From positions 1,550,001 to 1,614,000 of the forward strand of contig NZ_WJFD01000001.1 in NCBI RefSeq assembly GCF_009647655.1: a stretch of 64,000 bases of DNA, read 5' to 3'. The stretch's first letter is position 1. Every line of letters begins with the position of its first letter. The stretch comes from Chitinophaga sp. SYP-B3965. GTDB lineage: Bacteria > Bacteroidota > Bacteroidia > Chitinophagales > Chitinophagaceae. A program made the translations under genes and the position numbers. The notes under the pieces were generated by a model, which was given only the letters and a program-made list of their open reading frames with translations, made no database searches and was not told where the DNA came from. This document shows, piece by piece, positions 35,901 through 45,265 of this stretch.

Positions 35901-38900
35901 GTGCATAAATCAACCACGTTGAAATTCAAATACCTGTTACTTCTCTTTGCCGCTCTCTTTACTAACGTCTATAGTAAAGCCCAGCAATACTACTTCAGGC
36001 ATTACCAGGTAGAGAACGGGCTCTCTCACAATACGGTGTTCTCTGTATTGCAGGATCGTCAGGGCTTTTTATGGATGGGTACAAAGGATGGCCTGAACCG
36101 CTTTGACGGCCATGTGTGGAAGGTATTCCGGCATATTGCAGAGGATTCTACCAGCCTGCCCGGCAACTTCGTGTACGCGCTGCATGAAGACAACAAAGGC
36201 CAGATGTGGGTGGTAAATAACAGGGGATTGCATAAGTATAACGCAGCCACGGAAAGCTTTACCAGCAGCAGGGGAACATTCCCGGAGCAGATACGGAACC
36301 TGCACACTGATACGCGTGGCAACATATGGTACATCAGTGAAGGCAAATTATATATGTATGATCACCTGCATGATACTACTTTAATGTATTCCCCTAAGGC
36401 TGACCTTAACTATGTGAATAACATGCACGTTTCTGCCGGCAACCTGGTGTGGATGAGTTTTTATAATGGATGCCTTAAGAAATTTGATCCTGCTACCGGC
36501 GAGCTGAACAGTTATGATGTTTACTGGCACTCTCCTAAAACAACTACAAAAGCCATTAATGTAATACGGGCTACAACTGATGACAGATTATTAATAGGTA
36601 CTGCTTCCCAGGGAATAAAATTAATGAACATACACACCGGGGAGTATGAGGATATTGTTACCTACAATCCTAATAATGTAGGTGTTTATGTACGGGATAT
36701 CATTCATAACAAAGACAGTGAATACTGGATTGCTACTGAATCCGGCATCTATATTTACGACCTGGCCACAAAAAAGATCACCAACCTCCGCAAGCAATAC
36801 AACAATCCTTATTCCCTTACAGACAATGCGGTGTATTGCCTGCGCCGGGACCAGGAAGGAGGCATATGGGCCGGTACTTACTTTGGCGGTGTTAATTATT
36901 ACCCGAAGCAATACACTTATTTTCAGAAATACTTCCCTGATAATAGTGACCAGACCATCAGTGGCAACGCCGTCCGCGAGATCTGTGAGGATAAATACGG
37001 CAACCTGTGGGTAGGTACGGAAGATAACGGCGTAAGTAAAATGGAACTCTCCACCGGTAAGATCACACATTATAAACCCGGAAAGATCTCTCATACAAAT
37101 GTACATGGCTTACTCGCCATCGAAAATGAATTGTGGGTAGGCACCTGGGACAATGGCCTGGATGTAATTGACATTCCCACCGGCAAACTGATCAACCACT
37201 TCGATGCAGGTCCCAATACCTTCACCAATATGTTCGTTGTGGTTATTTTCAGGACCAGTACCGGCGATATACTGGTAGGCACAGGCAATGACCTCGTGAA
37301 ATACAACCGGGCCAGTAATACATTTACCAAAGTGGAGGAAGTGCCCTATAGCAATAAGCGCAGTATTGCAGAAGATAAGGAAGGCAATATCTGGGTGGGC
37401 ACTTCAGACAAAGGATTGTATTATTATAATCCACGCACGGGAAAAAAGGGTTCGTACAACTATGACGAAAAAGATTCTACCAGCCTTATCAGCAACAGCA
37501 TTAACAATGTGCTGGTAGATAAAGACCAGAACATCTGGGCCGGCACGGAAGGTGAAGGCGCCTGCAGGCTCAACCGGAAAACACAAACATTTACCCGTTA
37601 TACCACGCGGGATGGTTTACCCAGCAATTATATCTTCAGGATATTACAGGACAATAGCGGGAAGATGTGGATCACTACTTCCAGGGGATTAGCCTGCATG
37701 GACCCTGTGACCAAAGAGATCAAAGTATTCACGAGCATCAACGGCATCCTGAATGACCAGTTCAACTACAGCTCCGGTTACAAGGATAAGAACGGTAAAA
37801 TGTATATAGGCAGTGTGAAAGGAATGATCAGCTTTAACCCGGACGAGTTCATCAAAGACACGTTTGTGGCACCGGTCTATATCACCGGTTTCAACATCAA
37901 GAACAAAGCCACTACACTGGAAGATAAAAAGGCCATCCTGTTCACTAAAAAGATCGTGCTGCCGCATGACCAAAGTTCCTTCAGCATAGATTTTGCCGCG
38001 CTCAGTTTCACAGCGCCGGAAACCATTTCCTATGCTTATAAAATGGATGGGCTGGATAAGGAATGGACGCACCTGGAAACCAACCGGATCGTTTATTTTA
38101 CAGACCTTAAGCCGGGAAAATACCGGTTCACCGTAACCACTACGGATAACAACAACAAACTGGGAGAACATCCGGCCACACTGGAAATAGAGGTCCAGCC
38201 ACCGTTCTGGGCCACCTCCTGGGCTTACCTGTTATATGCCTTACTGTTTATTTCAGGCTGTTATTATTTCATCAACCGTTATCATCACCGCCAGAATTTA
38301 AAACATAAACGCAAACTGGAAGAATTACAGCACAAAAAGGAAAAAGAACTTTACCAGGCTAAAGTTGATTTCCTCACGAATGTGGCGCATGAGATCAATA
38401 CGCCCTTAACACTCATCAAAGGGCCGCTGGAACAGGTGATAGAAAATCCGGAAGAGATCATTGCCAACAGGAACCATCTGCAGATCATGGAAAGGAATAC
38501 CAACCGGCTGGTGCAACTCACCAACCAGCTGCTGGATTTCCGGCAAACAGAGTCCACCGGCTTCCGGTTACATTTCTCCCGCATGAATATAACGGAGCTG
38601 TTGCAGGACACTTATGAAAACTTTAAGATCCCTGCCGCACAGAAAAAGCTGGTATACCAGCTTACCGTGCCGGATCAACCCGTATTTGCTTATGCGGATG
38701 AGGAAGGCCTCAACAAGATCTTCAGCAACCTTTTCAGCAATGCCATCAAGTATGCAGATAAACTGGTGAAGATACAGCTGAAGGATACGGAAAAAGGGAT
38801 GATCACACTGGAGGTGAGCAATGACGGCAACCTGATCCCTGATGAGATGAAAGAAAAGATCTTTGCACCATTTGTACGGCTGGAAAATAATGAGAAGCAA

Positions 38901-39035
38901 AAAGGAACAGGGATCGGATTATCCATTTGCCGCTCTCTCACTACGCTGCATAAAGGAGAACTGTATGTTGCTGAGCGGAACAATGGATTGAACACCTTTG
39001 TACTGGCCATTCCGGGCCTAACTGAAAACCTCTAA
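35901..39035 (+). CDS. Membrane sensor histidine kinase with propeller and Y_Y_Y domains (split HTCS sensor)
   Basis: The ORF gives 1044 residues from a GTG at 35901; a TTG at 35919 would give LKFKYLLLLFAALFTNVYSKAQ, a cleaner signal peptide, and agrees with the -7 element. About 30-640 is two seven-bladed propellers of the two-component-regulator-propeller type (GLSHNTVFSVLQDRQGFLWMGTKDGLNRF and many GNIWVGT repeats). About 650-755 is the Y_Y_Y domain, followed by a membrane helix (about 775), a HisKA domain with His830 in FLTNVAHEINTPLTLI and an ATPase domain (NLFSNAIKYADK, GTGIGLSI) that ends the protein. Hybrid sensors of this type normally continue into a receiver and AraC domain; here those are on the next gene, nine bases on. 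It is divergent from the second SusC operon. Confidence 0.92.
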   Translation: MHKSTTLKFKYLLLLFAALFTNVYSKAQQYYFRHYQVENGLSHNTVFSVLQDRQGFLWMGTKDGLNRFDGHVWKVFRHIAEDSTSLPGNFVYALHEDNKGQMWVVNNRGLHKYNAATESFTSSRGTFPEQIRNLHTDTRGNIWYISEGKLYMYDHLHDTTLMYSPKADLNYVNNMHVSAGNLVWMSFYNGCLKKFDPATGELNSYDVYWHSPKTTTKAINVIRATTDDRLLIGTASQGIKLMNIHTGEYEDIVTYNPNNVGVYVRDIIHNKDSEYWIATESGIYIYDLATKKITNLRKQYNNPYSLTDNAVYCLRRDQEGGIWAGTYFGGVNYYPKQYTYFQKYFPDNSDQTISGNAVREICEDKYGNLWVGTEDNGVSKMELSTGKITHYKPGKISHTNVHGLLAIENELWVGTWDNGLDVIDIPTGKLINHFDAGPNTFTNMFVVVIFRTSTGDILVGTGNDLVKYNRASNTFTKVEEVPYSNKRSIAEDKEGNIWVGTSDKGLYYYNPRTGKKGSYNYDEKDSTSLISNSINNVLVDKDQNIWAGTEGEGACRLNRKTQTFTRYTTRDGLPSNYIFRILQDNSGKMWITTSRGLACMDPVTKEIKVFTSINGILNDQFNYSSGYKDKNGKMYIGSVKGMISFNPDEFIKDTFVAPVYITGFNIKNKATTLEDKKAILFTKKIVLPHDQSSFSIDFAALSFTAPETISYAYKMDGLDKEWTHLETNRIVYFTDLKPGKYRFTVTTTDNNNKLGEHPATLEIEVQPPFWATSWAYLLYALLFISGCYYFINRYHHRQNLKHKRKLEELQHKKEKELYQAKVDFLTNVAHEINTPLTLIKGPLEQVIENPEEIIANRNHLQIMERNTNRLVQLTNQLLDFRQTESTGFRLHFSRMNITELLQDTYENFKIPAAQKKLVYQLTVPDQPVFAYADEEGLNKIFSNLFSNAIKYADKLVKIQLKDTEKGMITLEVSNDGNLIPDEMKEKIFAPFVRLENNEKQKGTGIGLSICRSLTTLHKGELYVAERNNGLNTFVLAIPGLTENL

Positions 39036-39044
39036 AGACATCAT

Positions 39045-39803
39045 ATGCAACCCGTGATTTTATTAGTTGACGACAATGAAGAGATCATAGAATTCGTTTC
39101 TTCCATTTTACAGGCAGAGTATGTTATCCTTTCTGCGGAAAATGGAGAGGAGGCTATTACCATGTTGCATAATGAAATGGTGGACCTGGTGATCAGTGAT
39201 GTAATGATGCCGGTGATGGATGGTTTTGAGCTTTGTAAACGCATCAAAACCACTTTTGAGATCAGTCATATACCTGTGATCCTCCTCACGGCTAAAAACA
39301 CCCTGCAATCGAAAATAGAGGGGTTGGAAACGGGGGCAGATGCTTATATTGAAAAGCCCTTCTCCCCTGCTTACCTCAAAGTGCAGATAGCCAACCTCCT
39401 CGCCAACCGGCATAAGATCCGGCAATACTTTGCCAATACGCCGCTGGTGCATATTAATACCATTGCCCATACACGGGAGGATGAGGCTTTCCTCGAAAAG
39501 ATCTACAATTGCATCCTGGAAGAAATAGAGAACACGGAGCTGGATGTGGACCATCTCTGCAAATATGTGAACATGAGCAGGATCAGCCTGTACAGGAAGA
39601 TCAAAGCGATATCTGACCTCACACCGCATGAACTGATCAATATTACGCGATTGAAAAAGGCAGCAGAGTTATTATCTACACAGCAATATAAGATCTATGA
39701 GGTGGCGATGATGACGGGGTATAAATCACAAACGCATTTTGGGAAGAATTTCATCAAGCAGTTTGGGGTGAGTCCGAGTCAGTATGTGGTGCAGAAGAAA
39801 TGA
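39045..39803 (+). CDS. Response regulator with AraC-type DNA-binding domain (split HTCS partner)
   Basis: This 252-residue protein has a receiver domain (1-120) with the acidic pocket Asp9/Asp10, phospho-acceptor Asp52 in DLVISDVMMPVMDG, the switch Thr in ILLTAKN and the Lys in YIEKPFSP. Residues about 150-252 carry the two AraC helix-turn-helix units (CKYVNMSRISLYRKIKAISDLTPHELIN; IYEVAMMTGYKSQTHFGKNF, QFGVSPSQY). This is exactly the C-terminal half of a hybrid two-component system, but encoded separately nine bases after its kinase. It should bind upstream of the SusC operon at 35631. Terminator and repeats follow. Confidence 0.94.
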   Translation: MQPVILLVDDNEEIIEFVSSILQAEYVILSAENGEEAITMLHNEMVDLVISDVMMPVMDGFELCKRIKTTFEISHIPVILLTAKNTLQSKIEGLETGADAYIEKPFSPAYLKVQIANLLANRHKIRQYFANTPLVHINTIAHTREDEAFLEKIYNCILEEIENTELDVDHLCKYVNMSRISLYRKIKAISDLTPHELINITRLKKAAELLSTQQYKIYEVAMMTGYKSQTHFGKNFIKQFGVSPSQYVVQKK

Positions 39804-39820
39804 AACGTGGTAAAATATAA

Positions 39821-39853
39821 ATCCCCGTCACCAGCGATGACGGGGATTTTTTT
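39821..39853 (+). terminator. Rho-independent terminator of the sensor/response-regulator operon
   Basis: ATCCCCGTCA (39821-39830) and TGACGGGGAT (39838-39847) form a perfect 10-pair stem with a seven-base loop, followed by seven T. It starts 18 bases after the response regulator stop. Confidence 0.92.
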
Positions 39854-39950
39854 ATTTAAAAGTATTAATGATGAAGGGCTCTTTTTATTTAAAAGTATCA
39901 ACGATGACGGAGCTCTTTTTATTTAAAAGCACCAATGATGACGGGGAGTC
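39829..39950. repeat. About 34-bp tandem repeat derived from the terminator, four copies
   Basis: Four degenerate copies, aligned on GATGA at 39836, 39870, 39903 and on GATG at 39937, repeat with period 34, 33 and 34. Each unit resembles CCAGCGATGACGGGG, then TTTTTATTTAAAAGTA. The units repeat the 3' half of the terminator and its T-run, ending at the stop codon of the convergent KASIII-like gene. It looks like slippage or a tandem duplication, and could act as a backstop for transcription from the left. Confidence 0.85.
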
Positions 39951-39953
39951 CCA

Positions 39954-41033
39954 TTAAAACTGGTAGATCACCGTATTAATATTCATACCTGCCCCAACGG
40001 AAGCAATGATCACTTTATCTCCGGGATTGAGCTGCTGGTGTTCCATCTTGCCTTTCTGAATAAGGTCCAGCAAGGTAGGAATGGTGGCTACGGAACTGTT
40101 GCCTAACCAGGAAATGGTCATGGGCATCAGGTATTCCAGCACCGTGTCTATGCCATACAGCTTGAGCACACGTTCCAGGATGGCAGCATCCATTTTATCG
40201 TTAGCCTGGTGAATAAGCACTTTATTGATCTCTGAAATATGCATACCTGCTTTATCCAATGCTGATTTGATCACCAATGGCACGTATGTTAAAGCGAATT
40301 CATACAGCTTGCGGCCGTTCATCTTCAGGAAGATGTCCTTGCTGTCTGCACTTGCCGGATCGTAAGCACGGTCCATATTCAGCAGCAGCGCATGGTCTAT
40401 GGCGTGTGTTTGTGTTTTGTGCGAGATGATACCTGCAGTACCTTCTGTAGAAGCGGCAAGGATGGTGGCACCCGCACCGTCCGCATAGAGCATGGAATCC
40501 CTGTCCTGCATATCGATCACGCGGGACAAAGTTTCTGTACCTATAACAAGGCAGTATTTTGCGTCTCCTGAGCGGATGTAATAGTTCGCCTGGATCACGC
40601 CTTCCACCCAGCCGGGACAACCGAAAGGCAGGTCGTACGCCACGCAATCCGGGTTGGCTATCTGTAGTTTCTGCTTGATGCGGGAAGCCAGCGAAGGAAC
40701 AATATCCGTATGGTTACTGCCTGCTGCCACATCTCCGAAATTATGGGCTACAATGATATAGTCCAATAATTCCTTATCTATACCTGAACTGTCCAACGCA
40801 TCTTTAGCTGCCAGGAAGCCAAGATCTGAGGCTTTCTGGTCAGGGTTGGCATACCGTCTTTCTTCTATTCCGGTGATCTCTTTGAATTTCTCAATGATCT
40901 TAGCATTATCCTTTACAATCGTGCTGCCATCTTTATCCAAAAACTTTGTGTGCAGGAAATTCTCATTCGGAATTCTGTTTTCCGGAATATAACTACCTGT
41001 TGCTGCAAACACTGCTTTTATACTATCGTGCAT
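39954..41033 (-). CDS. 3-oxoacyl-ACP synthase III-like enzyme (KASIII/FabH family)
   Basis: This 359-residue thiolase-fold protein is cytoplasmic. The triad is Cys139 in YDLPFGCPGWVEG, His275 in VLIHQANDKM and Asn312 in SWLGNSSVATIPT, as in KASIII. The C-terminal glycine loop is IIASVGAGMNINTVIY. At 359 residues it is somewhat longer than housekeeping FabH, and no fatty-acid genes are near, so this is more likely a paralogue for an unknown acyl-condensation than the essential enzyme. It stands alone, convergent with the response regulator. The upstream 285 bases hold no clear gene; I see an AT-rich sequence with a repeated GATCTGTG. Confidence 0.88.
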   Translation of the reverse strand: MHDSIKAVFAATGSYIPENRIPNENFLHTKFLDKDGSTIVKDNAKIIEKFKEITGIEERRYANPDQKASDLGFLAAKDALDSSGIDKELLDYIIVAHNFGDVAAGSNHTDIVPSLASRIKQKLQIANPDCVAYDLPFGCPGWVEGVIQANYYIRSGDAKYCLVIGTETLSRVIDMQDRDSMLYADGAGATILAASTEGTAGIISHKTQTHAIDHALLLNMDRAYDPASADSKDIFLKMNGRKLYEFALTYVPLVIKSALDKAGMHISEINKVLIHQANDKMDAAILERVLKLYGIDTVLEYLMPMTISWLGNSSVATIPTLLDLIQKGKMEHQQLNPGDKVIIASVGAGMNINTVIYQF

Positions 41034-41318
41034 CTCTTTTACGTATCTGTGTTATTTCATAACCACAAAAAGGTATCCAATTTTTCGGTAATTAAGAAAT
41101 AAACTGTGAGAATAGACGACAATATGGGCAATTATTATAACATTACATTGTTTTCGCAGCTTTTTTTGCGATCAGAATTTTGAAAGACCATGTGCATTAT
41201 ATAGTATAATTAAAGAGATCTGTGCCATGTTCTATTGATATTTTTCCATGATCTGTGATATTTATGCCCCAGGAAGACAGCTATAATTCAAAGTATATTT
41301 TATATATCTTTAATCATT

Positions 41319-41891
41319 ATGAAATCCCGAATGGTTGCTTTATACCAATTAGCTGACTTGGACACTACCTATTTACCGCCATCCCATAATCTGCCTGTTT
41401 CTTATACAGAACAGATCAGGATTGCAGAACCGGCGCATTTCAGTGTATTCCGCCGGGATGAACATCCCGGCAATAATGAGCCCGACAGGAGCGATCTTTA
41501 CAAGATATTACTACCCACAAAGGGGCGCGCTAATTTTCACTATGGCGATCAGCAATACCGTGTTACACCGGATTCCATCCTGTTCATAAAACCGAAAGAA
41601 ATTAAATCGTGGAAAAACATCACAGAAGAACAGGATGGTTATTACTGCCTTTTCACAGCCTCTTTCTTTGCTTTTAATGCTACACAGCTGAAAGCCCTGC
41701 AGGATAGTCCTTTGTTCAGTAAGGACGCCGCTCCGGTTTTGCCTTTAACCGCCGGGCAGGCCACCATGTTCCAGGACCTTTTCATAAAACTGTACCAGGA
41801 GTTCAATAATATCCTCCAGTATAATACTGAGATGCTGCGGTTATACCTGCATATTATACTGATAGAAGCCGGCAGGGTGGCAGCACATTAA
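41319..41891 (+). CDS. AraC-type sensor domain protein without DNA-binding domain
   Basis: This 190-residue protein resembles the N-terminal cupin and linker of AraC regulators ([77 protein letters not shown]). The helix-turn-helix part that normally begins after this linker is missing: a stop follows VAAH, and the next gene runs in from the right. It overlaps the convergent VF530 gene by four bases. It may be a truncated remnant or a stand-alone sensor/antagonist that forms dimers with a full-length AraC protein. No frameshift is obvious since the DNA downstream codes for VF530 on the other strand. Confidence 0.75.
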   Translation: MKSRMVALYQLADLDTTYLPPSHNLPVSYTEQIRIAEPAHFSVFRRDEHPGNNEPDRSDLYKILLPTKGRANFHYGDQQYRVTPDSILFIKPKEIKSWKNITEEQDGYYCLFTASFFAFNATQLKALQDSPLFSKDAAPVLPLTAGQATMFQDLFIKLYQEFNNILQYNTEMLRLYLHIILIEAGRVAAH

Positions 41892-42121
41892 GCCTGTTTC
41901 AATTTCCCTTTCCGCAGGGAATACTTATAAAAGTCCTCCACTTTGGTACGCGCCCAGGGCGTTTTGCGTAAGAACTTCAAACTGGACTGAACAGAAGGAT
42001 TGCTGATGAAGCAGTTGATGCGTACCTGGTAACCCAGTTCATCCCATCCATAGCTCTCTACGAGTTGCGTGATGATCATTTCGAGCGTGATCCCGTGTAA
42101 AGGGTCCTTGGATGTTTGCAT
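41888..42121 (-). CDS. VF530 family small DNA-binding protein
   Basis: This 77-residue protein matches the VF530 (DUF2132) family over its full length: [60 protein letters not shown]. The family has a helical fold that binds DNA; no precise cellular role is known. A lysine-rich tail (RKGKLKQA) follows. It is downstream of the DISM kinase gene (14 bases), perhaps in the same message, and overlaps the orphan AraC-type gene at its 3' end. Confidence 0.93.
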   Translation of the reverse strand: MQTSKDPLHGITLEMIITQLVESYGWDELGYQVRINCFISNPSVQSSLKFLRKTPWARTKVEDFYKYSLRKGKLKQA

Positions 42122-42134
42122 GCCGCAAAGTTAA

Positions 42135-44135
42135 TTATACTCTTGGAATGCTGAAAGAAAACTCTGCTCCTGCGCCGGGTGCGGTCCTGATCTGTAATAC
42201 ACCGCCATTGCGCATGATGAACTCCTTGCAGAGCTGCAGGCCCAGACCGGTTCCCTTTTCTTCCTCCGTACCATCTGTAGAATAGAAGCTGGTTTCAGAC
42301 AGGAGTTTGTTCACTTCTTCCTGGCCCATGCCCATGCCATTATCCTGCACATACAGCTCTACAGTTTTCGCAGAAGGCCTGCATCCTACGAGGATCATCC
42401 CCCCTTTAGGCGTGAATTTGATGGCATTATCCAGCAAGTTACGGATGATCAGGTTCAACTGGTTAAGATCTGCCAGCACTACTATACCTTCCGGAATGTC
42501 TGCTTTCAGGTGGATGTTCTTTTGATCTGTAGCATACCAGTAAGTTTCTATGATCTGCAATATAAAGGGGTACAGGATGATCTTCTGGGGGCGTGTTTCT
42601 ATGCGGTTCATCTGGCTCAGGGACCAGTTGAGCATATTGTTCATCGTGCCGGTGATGTGTTTGATGTTCTGCCGCACGGTGAGGGAGAAATCCTGTATCT
42701 CTCCGGCGGATAATGCTTTCAGTTCCACCAGGTCCAGCAGGCCGGAGAGGTTGTTCAGCGGCGCTCTCAGATCATGCGAGATAATACCCAGCATTTTATC
42801 TTTTACGTGATTACTTTCATTCAGTTCCTTTGTTCTTTCCGTTACTTCTTTTTTTATTGCTGCAATCATCTGTTTCTTCATTTCTGCATACTCGCTGCCG
42901 AGGGCTAATGAAAGCAGGCTCATTTCAACGGCTGAGGCCAGCGGCAGAATGTGAAAGGTCCAGTGACCGAAAGGCAGGAAAGGCAACCACATGGTGTTAG
43001 CCGCAGCAAACACCATCAGGCTCATCAATAATACAAACCAGGCACCCAAAAAGTACCCGGCGGGCTTGTAATGCTGCCTGAGGGCGATAATAGCCATATA
43101 GATAAAGGAAATAGGGAGCAGAAAGCTGCAAACCTCCAGTATCTTGATAGCACCGGGCCTATATCCTGCCAGGTTGCATATAATAGGTAAACATAACACC
43201 CCCATGAACGCCAATAAAAATATCCTCAGCCTGGGTGTGTGCTTTTTGCCATTCAGGAAAGAAAGGCAGAACATGATGGCGAACATATAAGTAACGGCTC
43301 CAAAACTGATCCCGTTCATGTTGATGAAATAGGATAACGTTTGCCCCAGGAACACATGAAACCCGCGTACGTATATTAATACAAAGCCCACGAAGCAAAG
43401 CAGGTAACACAGGTAATACAAATAATTCAGGGTACGAAGATGGATAAACAAAAAAAGATTGTAAAAGAATAACGCCAGCACAACACCTATGTACATTAGT
43501 TCTATAACGAACAACCATTTAAATGATTCCATTAATCCTTCCGGCGTAGCTAAAGCTAAAGGAATGATCACTGCATTGCCGGAACGGACACGTATCCAGA
43601 AATCCTTTGGCTGGCCATTGGAGGACGGTAATTCAAAACTGAAACCAGGTATGTTAAACCGTTTATTCTTCAGAGGGGTATGGCTGCCGGAGGCAATTGC
43701 CTTCATCTGCCCGTTCTCAAAGTAATACAGTGAAATGCTGTCTATATTGGCAAACTCCACTACCAGGTAAGTCCTTTCTTTGCTAACGTACGTGGCATGT
43801 ACCCATACGGCAGCATTCGTGATCCCGTAGCTGCGCATCTCGTGTTCGTGCGCGCTGAAATTAGCCTGGAATGAAGGCTGCATCACATCGTTCAACGTGA
43901 GTTTTGCGTCCTTATCCAGGTACCAGTCACACAGCTTCCCTATCCTTTGGTAGGAATGTTGGGTTGACAGTTTCACTATTGGTGCAGCAAATGACTGCAC
44001 AGCAAACAGGACTGTAAAAAAGATGTATGGCAATATTATTCTCAAACCGGGGGTATAAATGCGTGGGATGAATATACAATTAATATTTTTTCCTGAAAGC
44101 CTTACCAGCAAATAACAAACAGGTTGTTGCGACAC
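42135..44135 (-). CDS. 7TM-DISM sensor histidine kinase
   Basis: The ORF is 666 residues from the ATG at 44135. The first 30 residues are polar and followed by a signal peptide (LRIILPYIFFTVLFAVQSFAAP), so a TTG at 44045 is an alternative start. About 55-195 is a DISM extracellular sensor (YLDKDAKLTLNDVM, AVWVHATYV). About 205-410 has seven membrane helices of the 7TM-DISM type. The coiled linker leads to a HisKA domain with His454 in MLGIISHDLRAPLNN and an ATPase domain with NLLDNAIKFTPKGG and GTGLGLQL. No receiver domain is present and no response regulator gene is adjacent. The ligand is unknown; the DISM sensor often responds to carbohydrates. Confidence 0.9.
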   Translation of the reverse strand: MSQQPVCYLLVRLSGKNINCIFIPRIYTPGLRIILPYIFFTVLFAVQSFAAPIVKLSTQHSYQRIGKLCDWYLDKDAKLTLNDVMQPSFQANFSAHEHEMRSYGITNAAVWVHATYVSKERTYLVVEFANIDSISLYYFENGQMKAIASGSHTPLKNKRFNIPGFSFELPSSNGQPKDFWIRVRSGNAVIIPLALATPEGLMESFKWLFVIELMYIGVVLALFFYNLFLFIHLRTLNYLYYLCYLLCFVGFVLIYVRGFHVFLGQTLSYFINMNGISFGAVTYMFAIMFCLSFLNGKKHTPRLRIFLLAFMGVLCLPIICNLAGYRPGAIKILEVCSFLLPISFIYMAIIALRQHYKPAGYFLGAWFVLLMSLMVFAAANTMWLPFLPFGHWTFHILPLASAVEMSLLSLALGSEYAEMKKQMIAAIKKEVTERTKELNESNHVKDKMLGIISHDLRAPLNNLSGLLDLVELKALSAGEIQDFSLTVRQNIKHITGTMNNMLNWSLSQMNRIETRPQKIILYPFILQIIETYWYATDQKNIHLKADIPEGIVVLADLNQLNLIIRNLLDNAIKFTPKGGMILVGCRPSAKTVELYVQDNGMGMGQEEVNKLLSETSFYSTDGTEEEKGTGLGLQLCKEFIMRNGGVLQIRTAPGAGAEFSFSIPRV

Positions 44136-44222
44136 AATTTTGTTTGTGTAACGTAGCTAATTCCCTGATCACTAAGAAATGCGGTGCTATTTTAATATTT
44201 TTAGCCCATAAAAGACTGGAAA

Positions 44223-45260
44223 TTGACCAAACCGATACTTGTCATAAAATTTGGAACAGCATCCATTACCCATGAGAACGGGGAACTGGATGAGAGCGTG
44301 ATAGCCGCTATCGCGGAGCAGGTAGCCGCTGTGCATGCGGACCATAATGTGGTACTGGTGTCCTCCGGGGCAGTGGCGGCCGGTAAGAAGCATCTGAAGG
44401 CTTACAGCGGTACCATCAGTGAACGTAAAGCTGCGGCAGCCATTGGCAACCCGGTGTTGCTGAACCGGTATTCCCATTATTTTTCTGCCTATGGTATTGC
44501 CATTGCCCAAAGTCTTTGTGAACGGCAGCATTTTTCTAACAGGAACCAGTTCCTGCAATTAAAAAAGACTTACGAAGAGTTATGGGCCAGCGGCATTATT
44601 CCCATTGCGAATGAAAACGACGTGGTGAGTGATGTGGAACTGAAATTCTCTGACAATGACGAGCTGGCTACCCTGATTGCCGTTGGCTTTGGGGCTTCCC
44701 TCCTGCTTTTCAGTACTTCCGTAGCGGGTGTGCTGGACAAAGAAGGGAAAATAGTGCCGCAGATAGATGAAATAGACGAAGCGGCTTTTGCGTTGGCAGA
44801 CAGGAAGAAATCTTCCCTGGGCCTGGGGGGTATGGTGTCCAAACTCACCTTTGCGCGCCTGGCCACCCGGATGGGGATAGGCGTGGTGATCTTTGGGGTG
44901 AGCACGCCTAATGGCATTTCCCTGGCCATTGCGGGGAAAACAGGTACGCGTTGCCTGCCACAGGCCCGTAGCAATATGCCTGCCCGTAAAAAGTGGCTGG
45001 CCAGCGGCAGCCTGGTGACCGGCCGCCTGCAGGTAGATGCCGGTGCAGAACAGGCCCTTAAAAAGCGGCGGAGCCTGCTGGCAGTAGGTGTTATTGCTGT
45101 GCTGGAGAAGTTTGAAAACGGGGAAGTGTTTGAGATTGTGGATGAAAAGGAAGAAGTGATAGCCGTTGCGAGGGCAAAGGTGTCCTCAGAGGTGCTGGCT
45201 TCCGGAAATAAAGCGCAGAATATAGAAGTAGCGCATGCAGATGATATAGTTTTGCTGTAG
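44223..45260 (+). CDS. proB: Glutamate 5-kinase
   Basis: This 345-residue protein starts with TTG at 44223, since no ATG is available before the family start TKPILVIKFGTASIT. It has the amino-acid kinase fold (VLVSSGAVAAGKKHLK, PIANENDVVS, FSDNDELATLIA, GLGGMVSKLTFARLA) and a C-terminal PUA domain (about 255-345) with KKWLASGSLVTGRL. It phosphorylates L-glutamate as the first step of proline synthesis in the cytoplasm. It is 5 bases before proA and forms a two-gene operon. About 87 bases of AT-rich sequence separate it from the divergent kinase gene. Confidence 0.95.
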   Translation: MTKPILVIKFGTASITHENGELDESVIAAIAEQVAAVHADHNVVLVSSGAVAAGKKHLKAYSGTISERKAAAAIGNPVLLNRYSHYFSAYGIAIAQSLCERQHFSNRNQFLQLKKTYEELWASGIIPIANENDVVSDVELKFSDNDELATLIAVGFGASLLLFSTSVAGVLDKEGKIVPQIDEIDEAAFALADRKKSSLGLGGMVSKLTFARLATRMGIGVVIFGVSTPNGISLAIAGKTGTRCLPQARSNMPARKKWLASGSLVTGRLQVDAGAEQALKKRRSLLAVGVIAVLEKFENGEVFEIVDEKEEVIAVARAKVSSEVLASGNKAQNIEVAHADDIVLL

Positions 45261-45265
45261 AAATA

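Noticed and set aside
39829-39950. CRISPR array or attachment site
   Set aside because: Units are continuous tandem copies derived from a terminator; no spacers, no integrase.
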